A DNA stretch of 64,000 nucleotides from Salinispirillum sp049115955 (GTDB lineage: Bacteria; Pseudomonadota; Gammaproteobacteria; Pseudomonadales; Natronospirillaceae): assembly GCA_049115955.1 (NCBI GenBank), contig JAGDZJ010000007.1, positions 6,403-70,402 on the forward strand, written 5' to 3'. The notes below the pieces were generated by a model that saw nothing but the letters and a program-made list of their open reading frames with translations, did not search any database and was not told the DNA's origin. Shown piece by piece: positions 17,903-27,817 of the stretch. The position numbers and the translations under genes were made by a program. Within the stretch, counting starts at the first letter, position 1, and each line of letters begins with the position of its first letter.

Positions 17903-18391
17903 TTATCGGCTGAGTTCAATCACTTTTTCGGACGCACTCTGTACGTACTGTCCGGTCCAACTGATTAAGGGTTCAATCCAGGGAACAAATAATGAGGTAT
18001 GCCAGAGTGTATCCAGCGCAAACAACTTAGCGACGGCAAGCAATGCCACCACGATAAGAAAACCACGCAACAAGCCGAATACGATACCCAGCGTGCGGTC
18101 CAAACCAGACAGTCCGGTCATCCGCACCAGTTCACCGACCAAGTGATTGACCATGGCACCTACAATGAGGGTAACAATGAACAAGATGGCAAATGCGGCC
18201 GCGAGGCGCCAACTGTCGGTTGCGATCATGCCGGTCATCAAGCCCGCCAGACGCTCGCTGAACAAGCTGGCGACAATCAGAGCGGCGGCCCAGGACAGCA
18301 GGCTGAGCAGTTCTTTTACAAACCCACGCTTGAGGCTGACTAATGCCGAAACCACGACGATAACTACAATGATCCAGTCAATGACCGCCAT
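17903..18391 (-). CDS. cvpA: CvpA family inner-membrane protein
   Basis: 162 residues with four predicted membrane segments (about 3-20, 27-48, 64-84 and 101-121) and the family motif RGFVKELLSLLSW after the first helix. CvpA is needed for colicin V production in Escherichia coli and affects envelope stress resistance; its molecular role is not settled. Located between the SPOR gene and purF. Confidence 0.95.
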   Translation of the reverse strand: MAVIDWIIVVIVVVSALVSLKRGFVKELLSLLSWAAALIVASLFSERLAGLMTGMIATDSWRLAAAFAILFIVTLIVGAMVNHLVGELVRMTGLSGLDRTLGIVFGLLRGFLIVVALLAVAKLFALDTLWHTSLFVPWIEPLISWTGQYVQSASEKVIELSR

Positions 18392-18402
18392 GATGACTCC
18401 TG

Positions 18403-18987
18403 TTAAGGCTGGAACCGAACGACCAAGGTCGGAAGATTAAATTCTTCCGCCAGAATATCTTTCTTCTGGCGGACGCGATCGTGATCTGGGTCGGGACCCA
18501 CCATGACTTGCGTCAGCAAGCTCCCATCCGACAATACGGTCTCCTTGGTATAGGCTTCATAACCGGCGGCGCGTAATTCGTTCAATAGTCGGCGTGCGTT
18601 GTCCGTTTGCCGAAAGCTACCCATTTGCACCGACCACGCACTGATTTCACCTGTACTGTCTTGTGTGTAGGCCAGTGGCCGCGCCGGAGTTTCTGTTTGC
18701 GCTGGCGTCTGTGACGGGGCGGGTGGCGGCGCTTCCGCTCGTTGTTCGGGTGCAGGATCAGCATCCAGCATTTGATCAACTCGCTGCGTCAAATCGTTAA
18801 GGGCTGCGGCGGTATCGCGATTGGAATCACTGGGTGAGGTCACCAGCAGTTCTGGTGGAGCTGGAATATCGGTAATACGGGCTTCGGGCAAGCGGCCCTG
18901 CCCCGTAAAGAGCACAGGCAAGGCAAGTAACAGGAAAACACTCAATACCAGAGCGCCGACCAGTCGTTTTTTTTGCGTATTATCCAT
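18403..18987 (-). CDS. SPOR-domain protein (DedD-like)
   Basis: 194 residues. A short cytoplasmic stretch and one membrane helix (LVGALVLSVFLLLALPVLF) are followed by a proline/glutamine-rich periplasmic linker and a C-terminal SPOR domain (about 115-194, with SVQMGSFRQTDNARRLLNEL). SPOR domains bind denuded septal peptidoglycan, so a role at the division site is expected. Its start overlaps folC by 8 bp; cvpA follows 11 bp downstream. This matches the dedD position in Escherichia coli (folC-dedD-cvpA-purF). Confidence 0.92.
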   Translation of the reverse strand: MDNTQKKRLVGALVLSVFLLLALPVLFTGQGRLPEARITDIPAPPELLVTSPSDSNRDTAAALNDLTQRVDQMLDADPAPEQRAEAPPPAPSQTPAQTETPARPLAYTQDSTGEISAWSVQMGSFRQTDNARRLLNELRAAGYEAYTKETVLSDGSLLTQVMVGPDPDHDRVRQKKDILAEEFNLPTLVVRFQP

Positions 18988-20218
18988 GCTGATTGTTTGG
19001 CATATGATTCAGTGCATCGGCTACGGTATGAAAGGAACCGCACACCAGTACAGGTTGCTGTCGATTCGGTTCTAAGGCGTCTAGTGCGGCGGCTACATCA
19101 GGGTGGCAAACAGCGTCCGTTAAACCTGTCCGTTCGGCCAGCTCAGTCGCTGTTTGACCGCGGTTTCCTGACAAGGTCACTAAGTACCACTCCGGCTGTA
19201 AACGCGCGAGCAATTGTACTACACCGCTGGCGTCTTTGTCCTTCAGCATTCCCAAAATTATTGTCCAGCGCGGTGCAATACGTTCTAACTGGCTTGCAAC
19301 ATACTGCGCCGCATGTGGATTATGTGCCACATCAAGCCATATCTCATTACCGCGCCATTGCACGCACTGCAATCGACCGGGCATGCCAGTATTCTGCAAC
19401 ACCGCGACGACCAGCTCATGCTGCAGCGCAATGCCCATCAACTCCAATACGCGCAGTGCCAACAAGGCGCTAGGGTAAGGCAGAATCGGCCATGGTAAAT
19501 CCACCAAGCGCTGCTGTGTACCTATGAAGCGCCAATCGCCTTGCTCAAGCGGTAGACGTGTATCGACAAACGACAACTCACACCCAGTGATCAACGCATG
19601 CTGCACGAACGCTTCCGGGCATTCCGTACGCCCAACCAATAGCGGTTTTCCCGGCCGTACTATGCCGGCCTTTTCGCGCGCAATGCTGACCAAGTCTTTG
19701 CCCAGCCAGTCGGTGTGATCCAGCCCGATGGAGGTCACCACCGCGCAGTCGGTATCCAATGCATTAACGGCATCTAACCGACCGCCTAAACCGACCTCCA
19801 ACACCATGAAATCCAAATCCGCCTGCGCAAACAACCAAAAAGCAGCCAAGGTGGTGAATTCGAAATAAGTCAGAGAAGTTTCACCGCGTGCCGCTTCAAC
19901 TGCCGACAGCGCCGCTACCATAGCGTCTTCGCTGACCGACACGCCCTGAATAGCAACACGCTCGGTAAAATGAAGAAAATGTGGAGAGGTGTACAGACCG
20001 ACGCGATATCCGTGCGCTTGCAACAGGTGCGCGGTCAGCGTTGACGTTGAGCCCTTGCCATTGGTGCCCGCAACCGTGATGATTTTGCAGCGTTCCAGAT
20101 CAATCGACATGCGCTGCTGCACCGCCAATTGTCGATCAAGGCCGAGATCTATTTCAGTTGGGTGAAGGCTCTCCAGCCAGGAGAGCCATTCCGCGAGACT
20201 GCTGTGCGGATCAGGCAT
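18980..20218 (-). CDS. folC: Folylpolyglutamate synthase / dihydrofolate synthase
   Basis: Adds glutamate to dihydropteroate and to folates. About 412 residues of the Mur ligase fold. The P-loop is VAGTNGKGSTS, with GLGGRLDAVNALD and TSIGLDHTDWLG further on. The ATG at 20216-20218 lies 2 bp after the accD stop codon; a TTG two codons earlier would overlap accD. Part of accD-folC-SPOR-cvpA-purF, a gene order shared with Pseudomonas and Escherichia. Confidence 0.96.
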   Translation of the reverse strand: MPDPHSSLAEWLSWLESLHPTEIDLGLDRQLAVQQRMSIDLERCKIITVAGTNGKGSTSTLTAHLLQAHGYRVGLYTSPHFLHFTERVAIQGVSVSEDAMVAALSAVEAARGETSLTYFEFTTLAAFWLFAQADLDFMVLEVGLGGRLDAVNALDTDCAVVTSIGLDHTDWLGKDLVSIAREKAGIVRPGKPLLVGRTECPEAFVQHALITGCELSFVDTRLPLEQGDWRFIGTQQRLVDLPWPILPYPSALLALRVLELMGIALQHELVVAVLQNTGMPGRLQCVQWRGNEIWLDVAHNPHAAQYVASQLERIAPRWTIILGMLKDKDASGVVQLLARLQPEWYLVTLSGNRGQTATELAERTGLTDAVCHPDVAAALDALEPNRQQPVLVCGSFHTVADALNHMPNNQHG

Positions 20219-20220
20219 GA

Positions 20221-21084
20221 TCAAGCAGCGGCGAGGTGCATCATCTTGCGTATCTGGCGCGCGATCACTGGACGTAAGTCTTTGCGAGCGACAACCATAT
20301 CCAGCGCGCCGTGCTCCATCAGGAACTCACTGCGCTGAAAGCCTTCTGGAAGCTTCTCGCGCACCGTCTGCTCTATAACACGTGGCCCGGCAAAGCCGAT
20401 ACGCGCACCGGGTTCACCGATGTTCAAATCGCCCAACATAGCCAAGCTGGCTGAGACGCCACCGTAGCAAGGATCAACCAATACAGAGATGTACGGCAGA
20501 CCCGCTTGCTTCATCTTCTCGATGGCAGCTGACGTTTTAGCCATCTGCATCAATGAAAACAGCGCTTCTTGCATGCGCGCGCCACCCGACGTTGGGAAGC
20601 AAATCAACGGCAGTTTGTTTTCCAGGCAGACGTTTACCGCTCGGACGAATTTTTCGCCTACCACGGAACCCATCGAGCCACCCAGAAAGGTAAAATCGAA
20701 CGCAGCCACAACAACGGGAACGTCTTCTACTTTGCCTTTGTAAACCACGAGCGCGTCGCGATTACCTGTGGCTTTCTGTGCCGCCAGCAGGCGGTCTTTG
20801 TATTTTTTGGAGTCTTTAAACTTCAGGCGATCGACCGGCTCTACGTCAGCCGCTATTTCTACTTGCCCATCTTGATCAAGGAAGGTAGCGATACGGCGGT
20901 CACCCGACAGAATCATGTGATGGTCACATTTCGGGCAGACGTTCAGGTTTTTTTCCAACTCCGGGCGATACAGAACAGCCTGACAGCTAGGACATTTTTC
21001 CCACAACCCTTCAGGCACATTTGCCTTGTCGCGACTGTCGGAACGGATAATGGACGGTACAAGTTTGTCCAACCAGCTACTCAT
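20221..21084 (-). CDS. accD: Acetyl-CoA carboxylase carboxyltransferase subunit beta
   Basis: With AccA it transfers the carboxyl group from biotin to acetyl-CoA, starting fatty-acid synthesis. 287 residues. The N-terminal zinc finger is CPSC-X(16)-CPKC near residues 31-55, followed by the crotonase-like core (GGSMGSVVGEKFVRA, PTSGGARMQEALFSLMQM). A 241-bp gap separates it from trpA, so it probably has its own promoter. Confidence 0.98.
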   Translation of the reverse strand: MSSWLDKLVPSIIRSDSRDKANVPEGLWEKCPSCQAVLYRPELEKNLNVCPKCDHHMILSGDRRIATFLDQDGQVEIAADVEPVDRLKFKDSKKYKDRLLAAQKATGNRDALVVYKGKVEDVPVVVAAFDFTFLGGSMGSVVGEKFVRAVNVCLENKLPLICFPTSGGARMQEALFSLMQMAKTSAAIEKMKQAGLPYISVLVDPCYGGVSASLAMLGDLNIGEPGARIGFAGPRVIEQTVREKLPEGFQRSEFLMEHGALDMVVARKDLRPVIARQIRKMMHLAAA

Positions 21085-21325
21085 TGCATACTCCTGATCT
21101 GTTGGGTACCGCTAAAAAAGCCAAGCCACGGCTACGCGAGAGTTTACTTCGCCGTCGCCATTGCCGTCGTTTTTAGCCGCACCCTGTTGTCGATGCCCGG
21201 TCATAACAGCCCTTGTAGTGACCTAAACGTGCTCACCATCATAGCGGCTGTTGCCCCTAAAACCAATGGTGTTGCGCCTCACCGGGTTCAAGAGAGGTTT
21301 ATAGTAACCCCCAATAATGCCGAAA

Positions 21326-22135
21326 TTATGCGTGATCCATCGCCTGTCTCATATCGGCAATTATGGCAGACACTTGTGATGAAATTTCAACAGCTCCCGC
21401 TGTTTGCAAGTCTCCCACCACAGATACCAACGCAGAACCGACAATCACACCTTCTGCCACTCGGCTGACCGCAGCAGCGTCCGCGGGCGTTTTTATGCCA
21501 AAACCAACCGCTAGAGGCAAATCAGTGAACTGACGTAAACGCTGTAGTTGCTGCGCGACGTGATCGACATCCAGTGTGCTCGCACCCGTCACGCCCTTAA
21601 TCGACACATAATAAATGTAGCCGGAGCTTTGGGCACAGATAGACGCCGCACGCTGATCGGAGGTCGTAGGCGTCAGCAAGAAAATAGTATCAAGCTCTTT
21701 CGCGTGCAACTTTTCCGTTAGGTCCTGGCACTCTTCTGGCGGCATGTCCACCACCAGCACACCGTCCACGCCAACCTCTGCTGCGGTGTCGACGAAGTGG
21801 TCGTAGCCCATGAATTCGACCGGGTTCATGTAACCCATCAACACCACCGGTGTGGCCGTGTCGGTTTCACGGAAGCGGCCAACGAGCGCCAATACATCGT
21901 TCAGCCCAACGCCTTGGCGCAGAGCACGCTCGTACGCCAATTGAATCGTCGGACCATCTGCCATTGGGTCAGAGAAAGGAACGCCCAGCTCGATGATGTC
22001 CGCACCCTTTGCCACCAACTCATGCATTAACATGAGCGTGGTGTCCAGATCCGGATCTCCGGCGGTGATGTAAGGAATCAATGCTTTACGGCCTGCGGTT
22101 TTCAAGTCCGCAAATACTTGTTGAATACGACTCAT
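21326..22135 (-). CDS. trpA: Tryptophan synthase alpha chain
   Basis: Cleaves indole-3-glycerol phosphate and passes indole to TrpB. 269 residues from the ATG at 22133-22135, which has AGGAGAG upstream; a longer in-frame reading overlaps trpB and is rejected. Motifs: ALIPYITAGDPD, the catalytic Glu in DIIELGVPFSDPMADGP, and the catalytic Asp in GVLVVDMPPEE. Last gene of trpF-trpB-trpA. Confidence 0.97.
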   Translation of the reverse strand: MSRIQQVFADLKTAGRKALIPYITAGDPDLDTTLMLMHELVAKGADIIELGVPFSDPMADGPTIQLAYERALRQGVGLNDVLALVGRFRETDTATPVVLMGYMNPVEFMGYDHFVDTAAEVGVDGVLVVDMPPEECQDLTEKLHAKELDTIFLLTPTTSDQRAASICAQSSGYIYYVSIKGVTGASTLDVDHVAQQLQRLRQFTDLPLAVGFGIKTPADAAAVSRVAEGVIVGSALVSVVGDLQTAGAVEISSQVSAIIADMRQAMDHA

Positions 22136-22148
22136 GTTCGACTCTCCT

Positions 22149-23360
22149 TTAAACCTGCATGCCATCAAGGGCCGCGACGGTGTGCACGTCTTTATCGCCG
22201 CGCCCAGAAAGGTTGACGATGATCCGCTTCCCTTTTCCCATTTCCTTCGCGAGTTTCTTGGCGTACGCAATGGCGTGCGCCGACTCCAGCGCAGGCATTA
22301 TACCTTCAACACGCGTCAGCTCATGAAAAGCGGCTAAGGCTTCTGTATCGGTAACTGATACATAGCTAGCGCGGCCTTCGTCTTTCAACCAACTGTGTTC
22401 CGGGCCGACGCCAGGGTAGTCCAAACCCGCCGAAACAGAATGCGTGCCTAGAATCTGACCATTTTCATCGGCCATGATGTAGGTGCGGTTGCCATGCAAA
22501 ATGCCGGGACGCCCCGCCGTCAACGGTGCCGCATGACGACCGGTCTCGACACCGTCACCACCCGCTTCTACGCCATAAATGGCGACGCTTTCATCGTTCA
22601 AGAACTCATGGAACAGGCCAATCGCGTTGGAGCCACCTCCGACACAGGCCACCAAGGCATCCGGCAGACAACCCGCTTGCTCTTGCAATTGACGCTTCGC
22701 TTCCCGACCAATGATGGCGTGGAAGTCCCGCACCAGCATGGGGTACGGGTGCGGACCTGCCACTGTGCCAATGATGTAATAGGTGTCGTCAACATTGGTC
22801 ACCCAGTCACGCATGGCTTCGTTCAGAGCGTCTTTCAGGGTGCGCGTACCGGAGGCTACCGGCACCACCGTAGCGCCCAGCAAACGCATACGGTACACGT
22901 TGAGCTTTTGTCGCTCGACGTCATCTACCCCCATGTAAACAACGCATTCGAGACCCAGACGTGCCGCAACCGTAGCCGTAGCCACACCGTGCTGACCAGC
23001 GCCGGTTTCGGCGATAACCCGTTTTTTGCCTACGTGCTTAGCCAGCAAGGCTTGGCCAATGGCGTTGTTGATTTTGTGTGAACCCGTGTGGTTCAAATCT
23101 TCACGCTTCAGGTACACATCGGCGCCACCCCATTCGCGACTAAGGCGTTCCGCCAAATAGAGCGGCGACGGGCGACCGACATAATGCGCGAGGTCGCGGT
23201 CAAAATCGGCCTGAAAGGCGGGATCATTCTTTAGCTGGTTATATATACGCTCAAGATCATCCAGCGCAGCCATTAGGGTTTCAGAAGCGAAACGCCCCCC
23301 ATGCACGCCGAAATGTCCTCGGGCGTCTGGCATCTGGAAATAGTCTTTACGTTCAGTCAT
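22149..23360 (-). CDS. trpB: Tryptophan synthase beta chain
   Basis: Condenses indole with serine on PLP. 403 residues from the ATG at 23358-23360. The PLP lysine is in HTGSHKINNAIGQ, the phosphate loop is GGGSNAIG, and the start FGVHGGRFASE is typical. It overlaps the trpF stop codon by 8 bp and is 13 bp upstream of trpA, indicating translational coupling in the trpFBA unit. Confidence 0.98.
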   Translation of the reverse strand: MTERKDYFQMPDARGHFGVHGGRFASETLMAALDDLERIYNQLKNDPAFQADFDRDLAHYVGRPSPLYLAERLSREWGGADVYLKREDLNHTGSHKINNAIGQALLAKHVGKKRVIAETGAGQHGVATATVAARLGLECVVYMGVDDVERQKLNVYRMRLLGATVVPVASGTRTLKDALNEAMRDWVTNVDDTYYIIGTVAGPHPYPMLVRDFHAIIGREAKRQLQEQAGCLPDALVACVGGGSNAIGLFHEFLNDESVAIYGVEAGGDGVETGRHAAPLTAGRPGILHGNRTYIMADENGQILGTHSVSAGLDYPGVGPEHSWLKDEGRASYVSVTDTEALAAFHELTRVEGIMPALESAHAIAYAKKLAKEMGKGKRIIVNLSGRGDKDVHTVAALDGMQV

Positions 23361-24036
23361 GGCGTAGTTCCTCTTGTCTGACGGCGGCAACAAATGCCTG
23401 AATTCGTTGTGTACTTTTAATACCTTTACTGACTTCTACCCCGCCACTGACATCTAAGGCATACGGGTGAAGTGTCCGGATAGCCGTCGCCACATTGTCG
23501 GGCGTTAGGCCTCCGGCCAAAATGATGCGACTTCGCCAGCGCTCGGGAATGCGTGACCAGTCAAACTGCTCTCCAGTACCCCCGGGCAGTTCAGGGTGCC
23601 ACGCATCGAGCAATAGCCCACGTGCACTGGGCCATTGTGCCAAGGTCGCTTCTACATCAAGATCGGGAGCCATGCGCACGGCTTTGATGAATGGACGACC
23701 GAACTGGCGACAAAAAGCATCGTCTTCATCACCATGAAACTGCAACAAGTCGATATTGCATTGCTGCAGGACTTCTTGTACCAACGCTGCGTCTGGATTC
23801 ACCAGCAAGCCGACACTGGTCACGAACGGCGGCATGGCGGTAATCAACTCCGCAGCCTGCCCCGTTGAAACAGCGCGCGGACTGGGCGGATAAAACACAA
23901 AGCCTAGAGCGTCCGCACCGGCCTGCACAGCAGCTTGCACATGCTCATGCTCACGCAGACCACAAATTTTAACGCGCGTACGCCGAGATACCGCTTGTTT
24001 TAGCGTGGCATGCTCTACTGTATTGTGATCTACCAT
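23353..24036 (-). CDS. trpF: Phosphoribosylanthranilate isomerase
   Basis: Amadori rearrangement of phosphoribosylanthranilate in tryptophan synthesis. 227 residues. The catalytic Cys is in RVKICGLRE and the catalytic Asp in ALDVSGGVEVSKGIKS near the C-terminus. The ATG at 24034-24036 has GGGAGAG upstream and overlaps the truA stop, so truA-trpF-trpB-trpA look like one transcription unit. The N-terminal 20 residues before the barrel are longer than usual. Confidence 0.96.
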   Translation of the reverse strand: MVDHNTVEHATLKQAVSRRTRVKICGLREHEHVQAAVQAGADALGFVFYPPSPRAVSTGQAAELITAMPPFVTSVGLLVNPDAALVQEVLQQCNIDLLQFHGDEDDAFCRQFGRPFIKAVRMAPDLDVEATLAQWPSARGLLLDAWHPELPGGTGEQFDWSRIPERWRSRIILAGGLTPDNVATAIRTLHPYALDVSGGVEVSKGIKSTQRIQAFVAAVRQEELRHD

Positions 24037-24878
24037 AGGTGCTCTCCCAGAAATGCCGGCCCCACTGAGGGCTCCGGCAGCTCAAATTCTTTGGCGTATT
24101 CTGCCCGAACGAAATACAAGCCATCGGGGCGTGCCGTTACTCCACCATCTTGACGGGACCGCCCCGCCAATACTTCTCCTGCCCATTCCACAGCGGCCTC
24201 ACCGCTGCCAATGCTCAATAGAACACCGGCGATATTCCTGACCATATGGTGCAAGAACGCATTCGCGCGCACATCAATGATCACCAAGCGACCCTGCCGG
24301 ATCACACGGCAATGATAGATCGTCTTTACAGGGCTATGTGCCTGACAGGCTGCCGCCCGAAAGGACGTAAAATCATGTTCACCGACAAAACTGTTCGCCG
24401 CCGCTTGCATACGCGTGACCGACAGAGGGCGTTTTTCCCACGTCATCCCATTGCGCAAGACGGCAGATGGAATGGGATGGTTGTAGATCACATAGCGATA
24501 GCGCCTTGCCTGCGCCATAAACCGCGCATGAAACGTTTGCGGCATGGGCTTAATCCACTGCACACTGATGTCGTTCGGCAGATTCGAATTGGCCCCCAGC
24601 GTCCAGCCGTAAGGCGAACGATCTGCCGAGGTATCAAAGTGCGCTACCTGACCGGTAGCGTGCACACCAGCATCGGTTCTACCTGCGCAAAACAAGCGAA
24701 CCGGGTGAGCCGCCACCTTAGACAGGGCAGCCTCCAAGGTATCTTGGACCGTACGAGCACTGCCCGACTGCGACTGCCAACCGGAGTACTGAGTGCCCAT
24801 GTATTCAACCCCCAGAGCAATGCGCTGATGATGATCTGCATGATCCGGGGCAAAGACTTCCGTCAGGTGTTCTGACAT
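24030..24878 (-). CDS. truA: tRNA pseudouridine(38-40) synthase
   Basis: Makes pseudouridine at positions 38-40 of the anticodon arm. 282 residues. The catalytic Asp is in CAGRTDAGVHATGQV; YMGTQYSGWQ and FLHHMVRNIAGVL are other family signatures. GAGAGG precedes the ATG. Lies between fimV and trpF as in Pseudomonas. Confidence 0.97.
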   Translation of the reverse strand: MSEHLTEVFAPDHADHHQRIALGVEYMGTQYSGWQSQSGSARTVQDTLEAALSKVAAHPVRLFCAGRTDAGVHATGQVAHFDTSADRSPYGWTLGANSNLPNDISVQWIKPMPQTFHARFMAQARRYRYVIYNHPIPSAVLRNGMTWEKRPLSVTRMQAAANSFVGEHDFTSFRAAACQAHSPVKTIYHCRVIRQGRLVIIDVRANAFLHHMVRNIAGVLLSIGSGEAAVEWAGEVLAGRSRQDGGVTARPDGLYFVRAEYAKEFELPEPSVGPAFLGEHLW

Positions 24879-24968
24879 AGATACCTCTCACTGCGATGAC
24901 TCAAAGTTAACACAATCGTTTAGTTTGATGCAATACGGTGTCGCATGAAAACTGCACCGCTGAAACGT

Positions 24969-25020
24969 AAAAAGCCGACTCAGCTTCCCTGCTCTCGCAA
25001 GGTCGCCCAAGTCGGCTTTT
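24969..25020 (-). terminator. fimV terminator
   Basis: Inverted repeat AAAAGCCGACT / AGTCGGCTTTT with a loop of about 29 bases, ending in a T run on the minus strand, 24 bp after the fimV stop. The loop is longer than usual. Confidence 0.75.
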
Positions 25021-25043
25021 ACAACGGTACTGCTATTGGTGCA

Positions 25044-27749
25044 TCAGAGCTTCCGAATCAAGGCTTCTGCCGAGGCTTTCTGCTCAGCGTTACCTTCTTC
25101 CATCACCTCAGTCAATATATCACGCGCACCTTCGGCATCGTCCATATCGATATAAGCGCGTGCCAAATCAAGCTTGGTCGACACTTCATCAGAGCCCGCC
25201 AGGAAATCAAAGTCATCGTCCCAGTCGTCACCCTGCTCGGTATCTGCGTTAGCTGGTTCCGTAAAACTCTCATCGTCTGCGGAAAAAGCGAGATCGTCGG
25301 ACAGGTCAAAATCTTCTAAACCACCATCGGTCAGTGCTGTATCACCGGTGGTACGATCAAAGTCGCCCAAATCAGACAAATCCCCTAGGTCGGCAAAATC
25401 TTCAGCTTCTAAGGATACATCCTCATCTTCATCGGATAACTGATCCAGTGTATCGGACAGTGACCGGGTAAAATCGTCGTCCAAACCGAGTTCAGATTCT
25501 GCTTCGTCGGCTTCTTCATCGTCTGACAAGTCTAAAGTGGATAAATCCAAAGGAGGCAATTCGTCAAAATCCATATCCAAGCTTAGGTCTTCCGCCTCAC
25601 GAGTCGCTGCATCACCCGAAGCTGACTCCTCTGGCACCGCCCAGTCGCCCAAATCAAAATCCATGCTGTTGTCGTCTTTCTCCGAGACGGTCGGCGCCTC
25701 GTCAGATAAGTCGGCTTCATCGCTGAGCTCAGGCAGATCAACATCCAGGCTCAGTTCGTCTTCCAAGCCGACATCCAGCTCCGGCAAACTATCCGAGCCA
25801 AGAGTATCTTTCCGTTCGGTTTCGGAAATAAAATCCAATGACAGATCGTCATCCATGCTATCCAGAGAAGGAGAAGAATCCCACTCATCGTCCAAATCAA
25901 GATCGAGATCCAAGTCAGCAAATTCATCTTCAGAATCAGCAGCAAGACCAGACATACTGGCAGCTACCACTGGAGCCGTTGCAGCCAATTGAGCACGCAG
26001 ACGCGCAACAGTATCTCTGTCGCTGCCCACTTTCGCCGCTAACGCTTCAAATTCTTCAGACTGCCCATTTTCAGCATAGAGCTCCAGCATTTTAAGCTGC
26101 AGTGCCGTGTTGCCTGGCTCGTCACTTAACGCCTGTTTGAGCACGGATTCGGCTTCGTCAAAGCGCTGAAAGGCAATGTACAACTCTGCGTTTTCTATCG
26201 CTTCTGCACTTGCCGCGCTGCCCTGTTCAGAACTAGTAGGCGCATAGCTTTGCTGTTCGGGATCGTCGTCGCCAGCCAAATCCAAATCATCATCGAAGCC
26301 GTCAAAATCGCTGCTGTCTTGCTCACCTTCCACCTCAGAGGTGAAGTCCTCTTCTTCTTGCCGGCGGCGCCGGGCGATAGACGCCACAGCCAGTACAACA
26401 AACAACGCCAGAGCTGAGATTGCGGCATTAATCGGTTGCGATACCCACTGAATGAAACGATCCAGCCAAACCATGGCTTGATCCATCAACGTCGGCGCTG
26501 GAGCCATAGGCTCAAGCACGACAGAAGGCGGGGTCGTTTCCGGTGTTGCAGACATACCTGGTTGGTCACCTGCGTTTGGTGCAGCCGCTTGATCTTCCTC
26601 GACTTCATCCGCTAAAGCACGCGCCGCAGCTTGCAGATCCGCCGCCGATGCGCTTTGCAATTCCATCATTTGTGACAGTAACGCTACTTGTTCTTCCAAC
26701 TCCGTTAAGCGCGACAGCTGGTCTTGATTCTGCCGACGCAATTCATCATTGAGTTCCTGCTGAATCGCCAAATCATTTTGCAGGCGTGCCACTTCAGCAC
26801 TGCTCGCCTCACCTTCCGCTCCGCCAGTATCCGAGTCGCTTGGCGTACCGACCAGCTCTAAGAACCCGTCAGGATCACGTTGCGCCGTCGTACCCGTCGC
26901 TGAAGCCGCGTCACCCGTCGCCGATATTTGACTCTGCCCACTCGGTGGTAATCCGCGCAGGGCTCGATTCTGGTTATCTACCTCGGTCACAGCCTGCGCG
27001 CGGCTGCGCACGGCGACTTGTTCTCCGTTCGGCAAGGTCAACAAGCTACCGGCTTTAACACGGTTGATGTTGCCGTTAATGAAGGCATCAGGATTTAGGT
27101 CCTGAATGGCAAGCATGATCTGCTGCGGTGTCTGATTAGGGTTTTGGCGAGTTCGTAGCGCAATTTCCCAAAGAGTATCGTTGTTCTCAACACGGTATTG
27201 ATTGTCAGCCAGTTGCTCTTGTCGTGGCGTTACAGGCGCAGGGCGAGATGGTGTCGGTGTGGGCCGAGCAGTAACCGGAGGAGTGACGGGTGCAGTCTGC
27301 TGAAAAGACGGCTCTTGCGCCGGAAACACCTGAATCTGACTTGCATCGCCATCCGCAAAAACGGGTGGATCCAATAACAGCGTGTATTCACGCAACAAAC
27401 GGCCACCGGGCCACGTCAACTCCACCAAGAAGTCGAGAAAGGGCTCTTCGACCGCTTCTGCTGTGGTCAATACCGCCGATATCGTGTTGCCAACTTGGCG
27501 CAACGTAAAGTCAATCTGAGTAAGGAAAAAAGGTCTTTCGATGCCCGCTCGGCTAAAGTCTGCCGGAGTGGCCAGGCGCACATTAAGGTCCTGCGCCGAG
27601 AAGTCGCCGGGACTAGTGATTCGAATTTCTGCTTCCAAGGGCTCGGTTAAAGCAGACCGGAGCGTAATCTCTCCCAATCCAACCGCTGAAGCAAACCCGG
27701 CAACACAAAACAATGTGATTGCACTGACTACCGCAAACAAGCGCGTCAT
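25044..27749 (-). CDS. fimV: FimV-like peptidoglycan-binding protein with LysM domain
   Basis: Inner-membrane scaffold that, in Pseudomonas, localises type IV pilus and polarity proteins. About 901 residues from the ATG at 27747-27749, giving a signal peptide (LFAVVSAITLFCVAGFASA). Then come the FimV N-terminal domain (GLGEITLRSALTEPL), a proline-rich linker, a LysM domain (YRVENNDTLWEIALRTR, near 190-240), a coiled coil around 325-380, one membrane helix near 440-460, and a very acidic Asp/Glu/Ser-rich cytoplasmic region. A TPR-like segment (LYIAFQRFDEAESVLKQAL) and the conserved C-terminal cap (KLDLARAYIDMDDAEGARDIL) close the protein. It has its own terminator. Confidence 0.95.
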   Translation of the reverse strand: MTRLFAVVSAITLFCVAGFASAVGLGEITLRSALTEPLEAEIRITSPGDFSAQDLNVRLATPADFSRAGIERPFFLTQIDFTLRQVGNTISAVLTTAEAVEEPFLDFLVELTWPGGRLLREYTLLLDPPVFADGDASQIQVFPAQEPSFQQTAPVTPPVTARPTPTPSRPAPVTPRQEQLADNQYRVENNDTLWEIALRTRQNPNQTPQQIMLAIQDLNPDAFINGNINRVKAGSLLTLPNGEQVAVRSRAQAVTEVDNQNRALRGLPPSGQSQISATGDAASATGTTAQRDPDGFLELVGTPSDSDTGGAEGEASSAEVARLQNDLAIQQELNDELRRQNQDQLSRLTELEEQVALLSQMMELQSASAADLQAAARALADEVEEDQAAAPNAGDQPGMSATPETTPPSVVLEPMAPAPTLMDQAMVWLDRFIQWVSQPINAAISALALFVVLAVASIARRRRQEEEDFTSEVEGEQDSSDFDGFDDDLDLAGDDDPEQQSYAPTSSEQGSAASAEAIENAELYIAFQRFDEAESVLKQALSDEPGNTALQLKMLELYAENGQSEEFEALAAKVGSDRDTVARLRAQLAATAPVVAASMSGLAADSEDEFADLDLDLDLDDEWDSSPSLDSMDDDLSLDFISETERKDTLGSDSLPELDVGLEDELSLDVDLPELSDEADLSDEAPTVSEKDDNSMDFDLGDWAVPEESASGDAATREAEDLSLDMDFDELPPLDLSTLDLSDDEEADEAESELGLDDDFTRSLSDTLDQLSDEDEDVSLEAEDFADLGDLSDLGDFDRTTGDTALTDGGLEDFDLSDDLAFSADDESFTEPANADTEQGDDWDDDFDFLAGSDEVSTKLDLARAYIDMDDAEGARDILTEVMEEGNAEQKASAEALIRKL

Positions 27750-27817
27750 ATACCCTTTTCCTTTAACAACTGTACGACTATGTCTTCGCGCTAATGTACC
27801 CAAAGACGCTACCTAAC

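Noticed and set aside
21085..21325. Possible gene or leader between trpA and accD
   Set aside because: No open frame with a ribosome site and no strong hairpin could be identified; treated as plain intergenic DNA.
25174..25992. Serine/lysine-rich + strand frames opposite fimV
   Set aside because: They mirror the acidic Asp/Ser/Glu repeats of FimV read in antisense; low complexity and no start signals.
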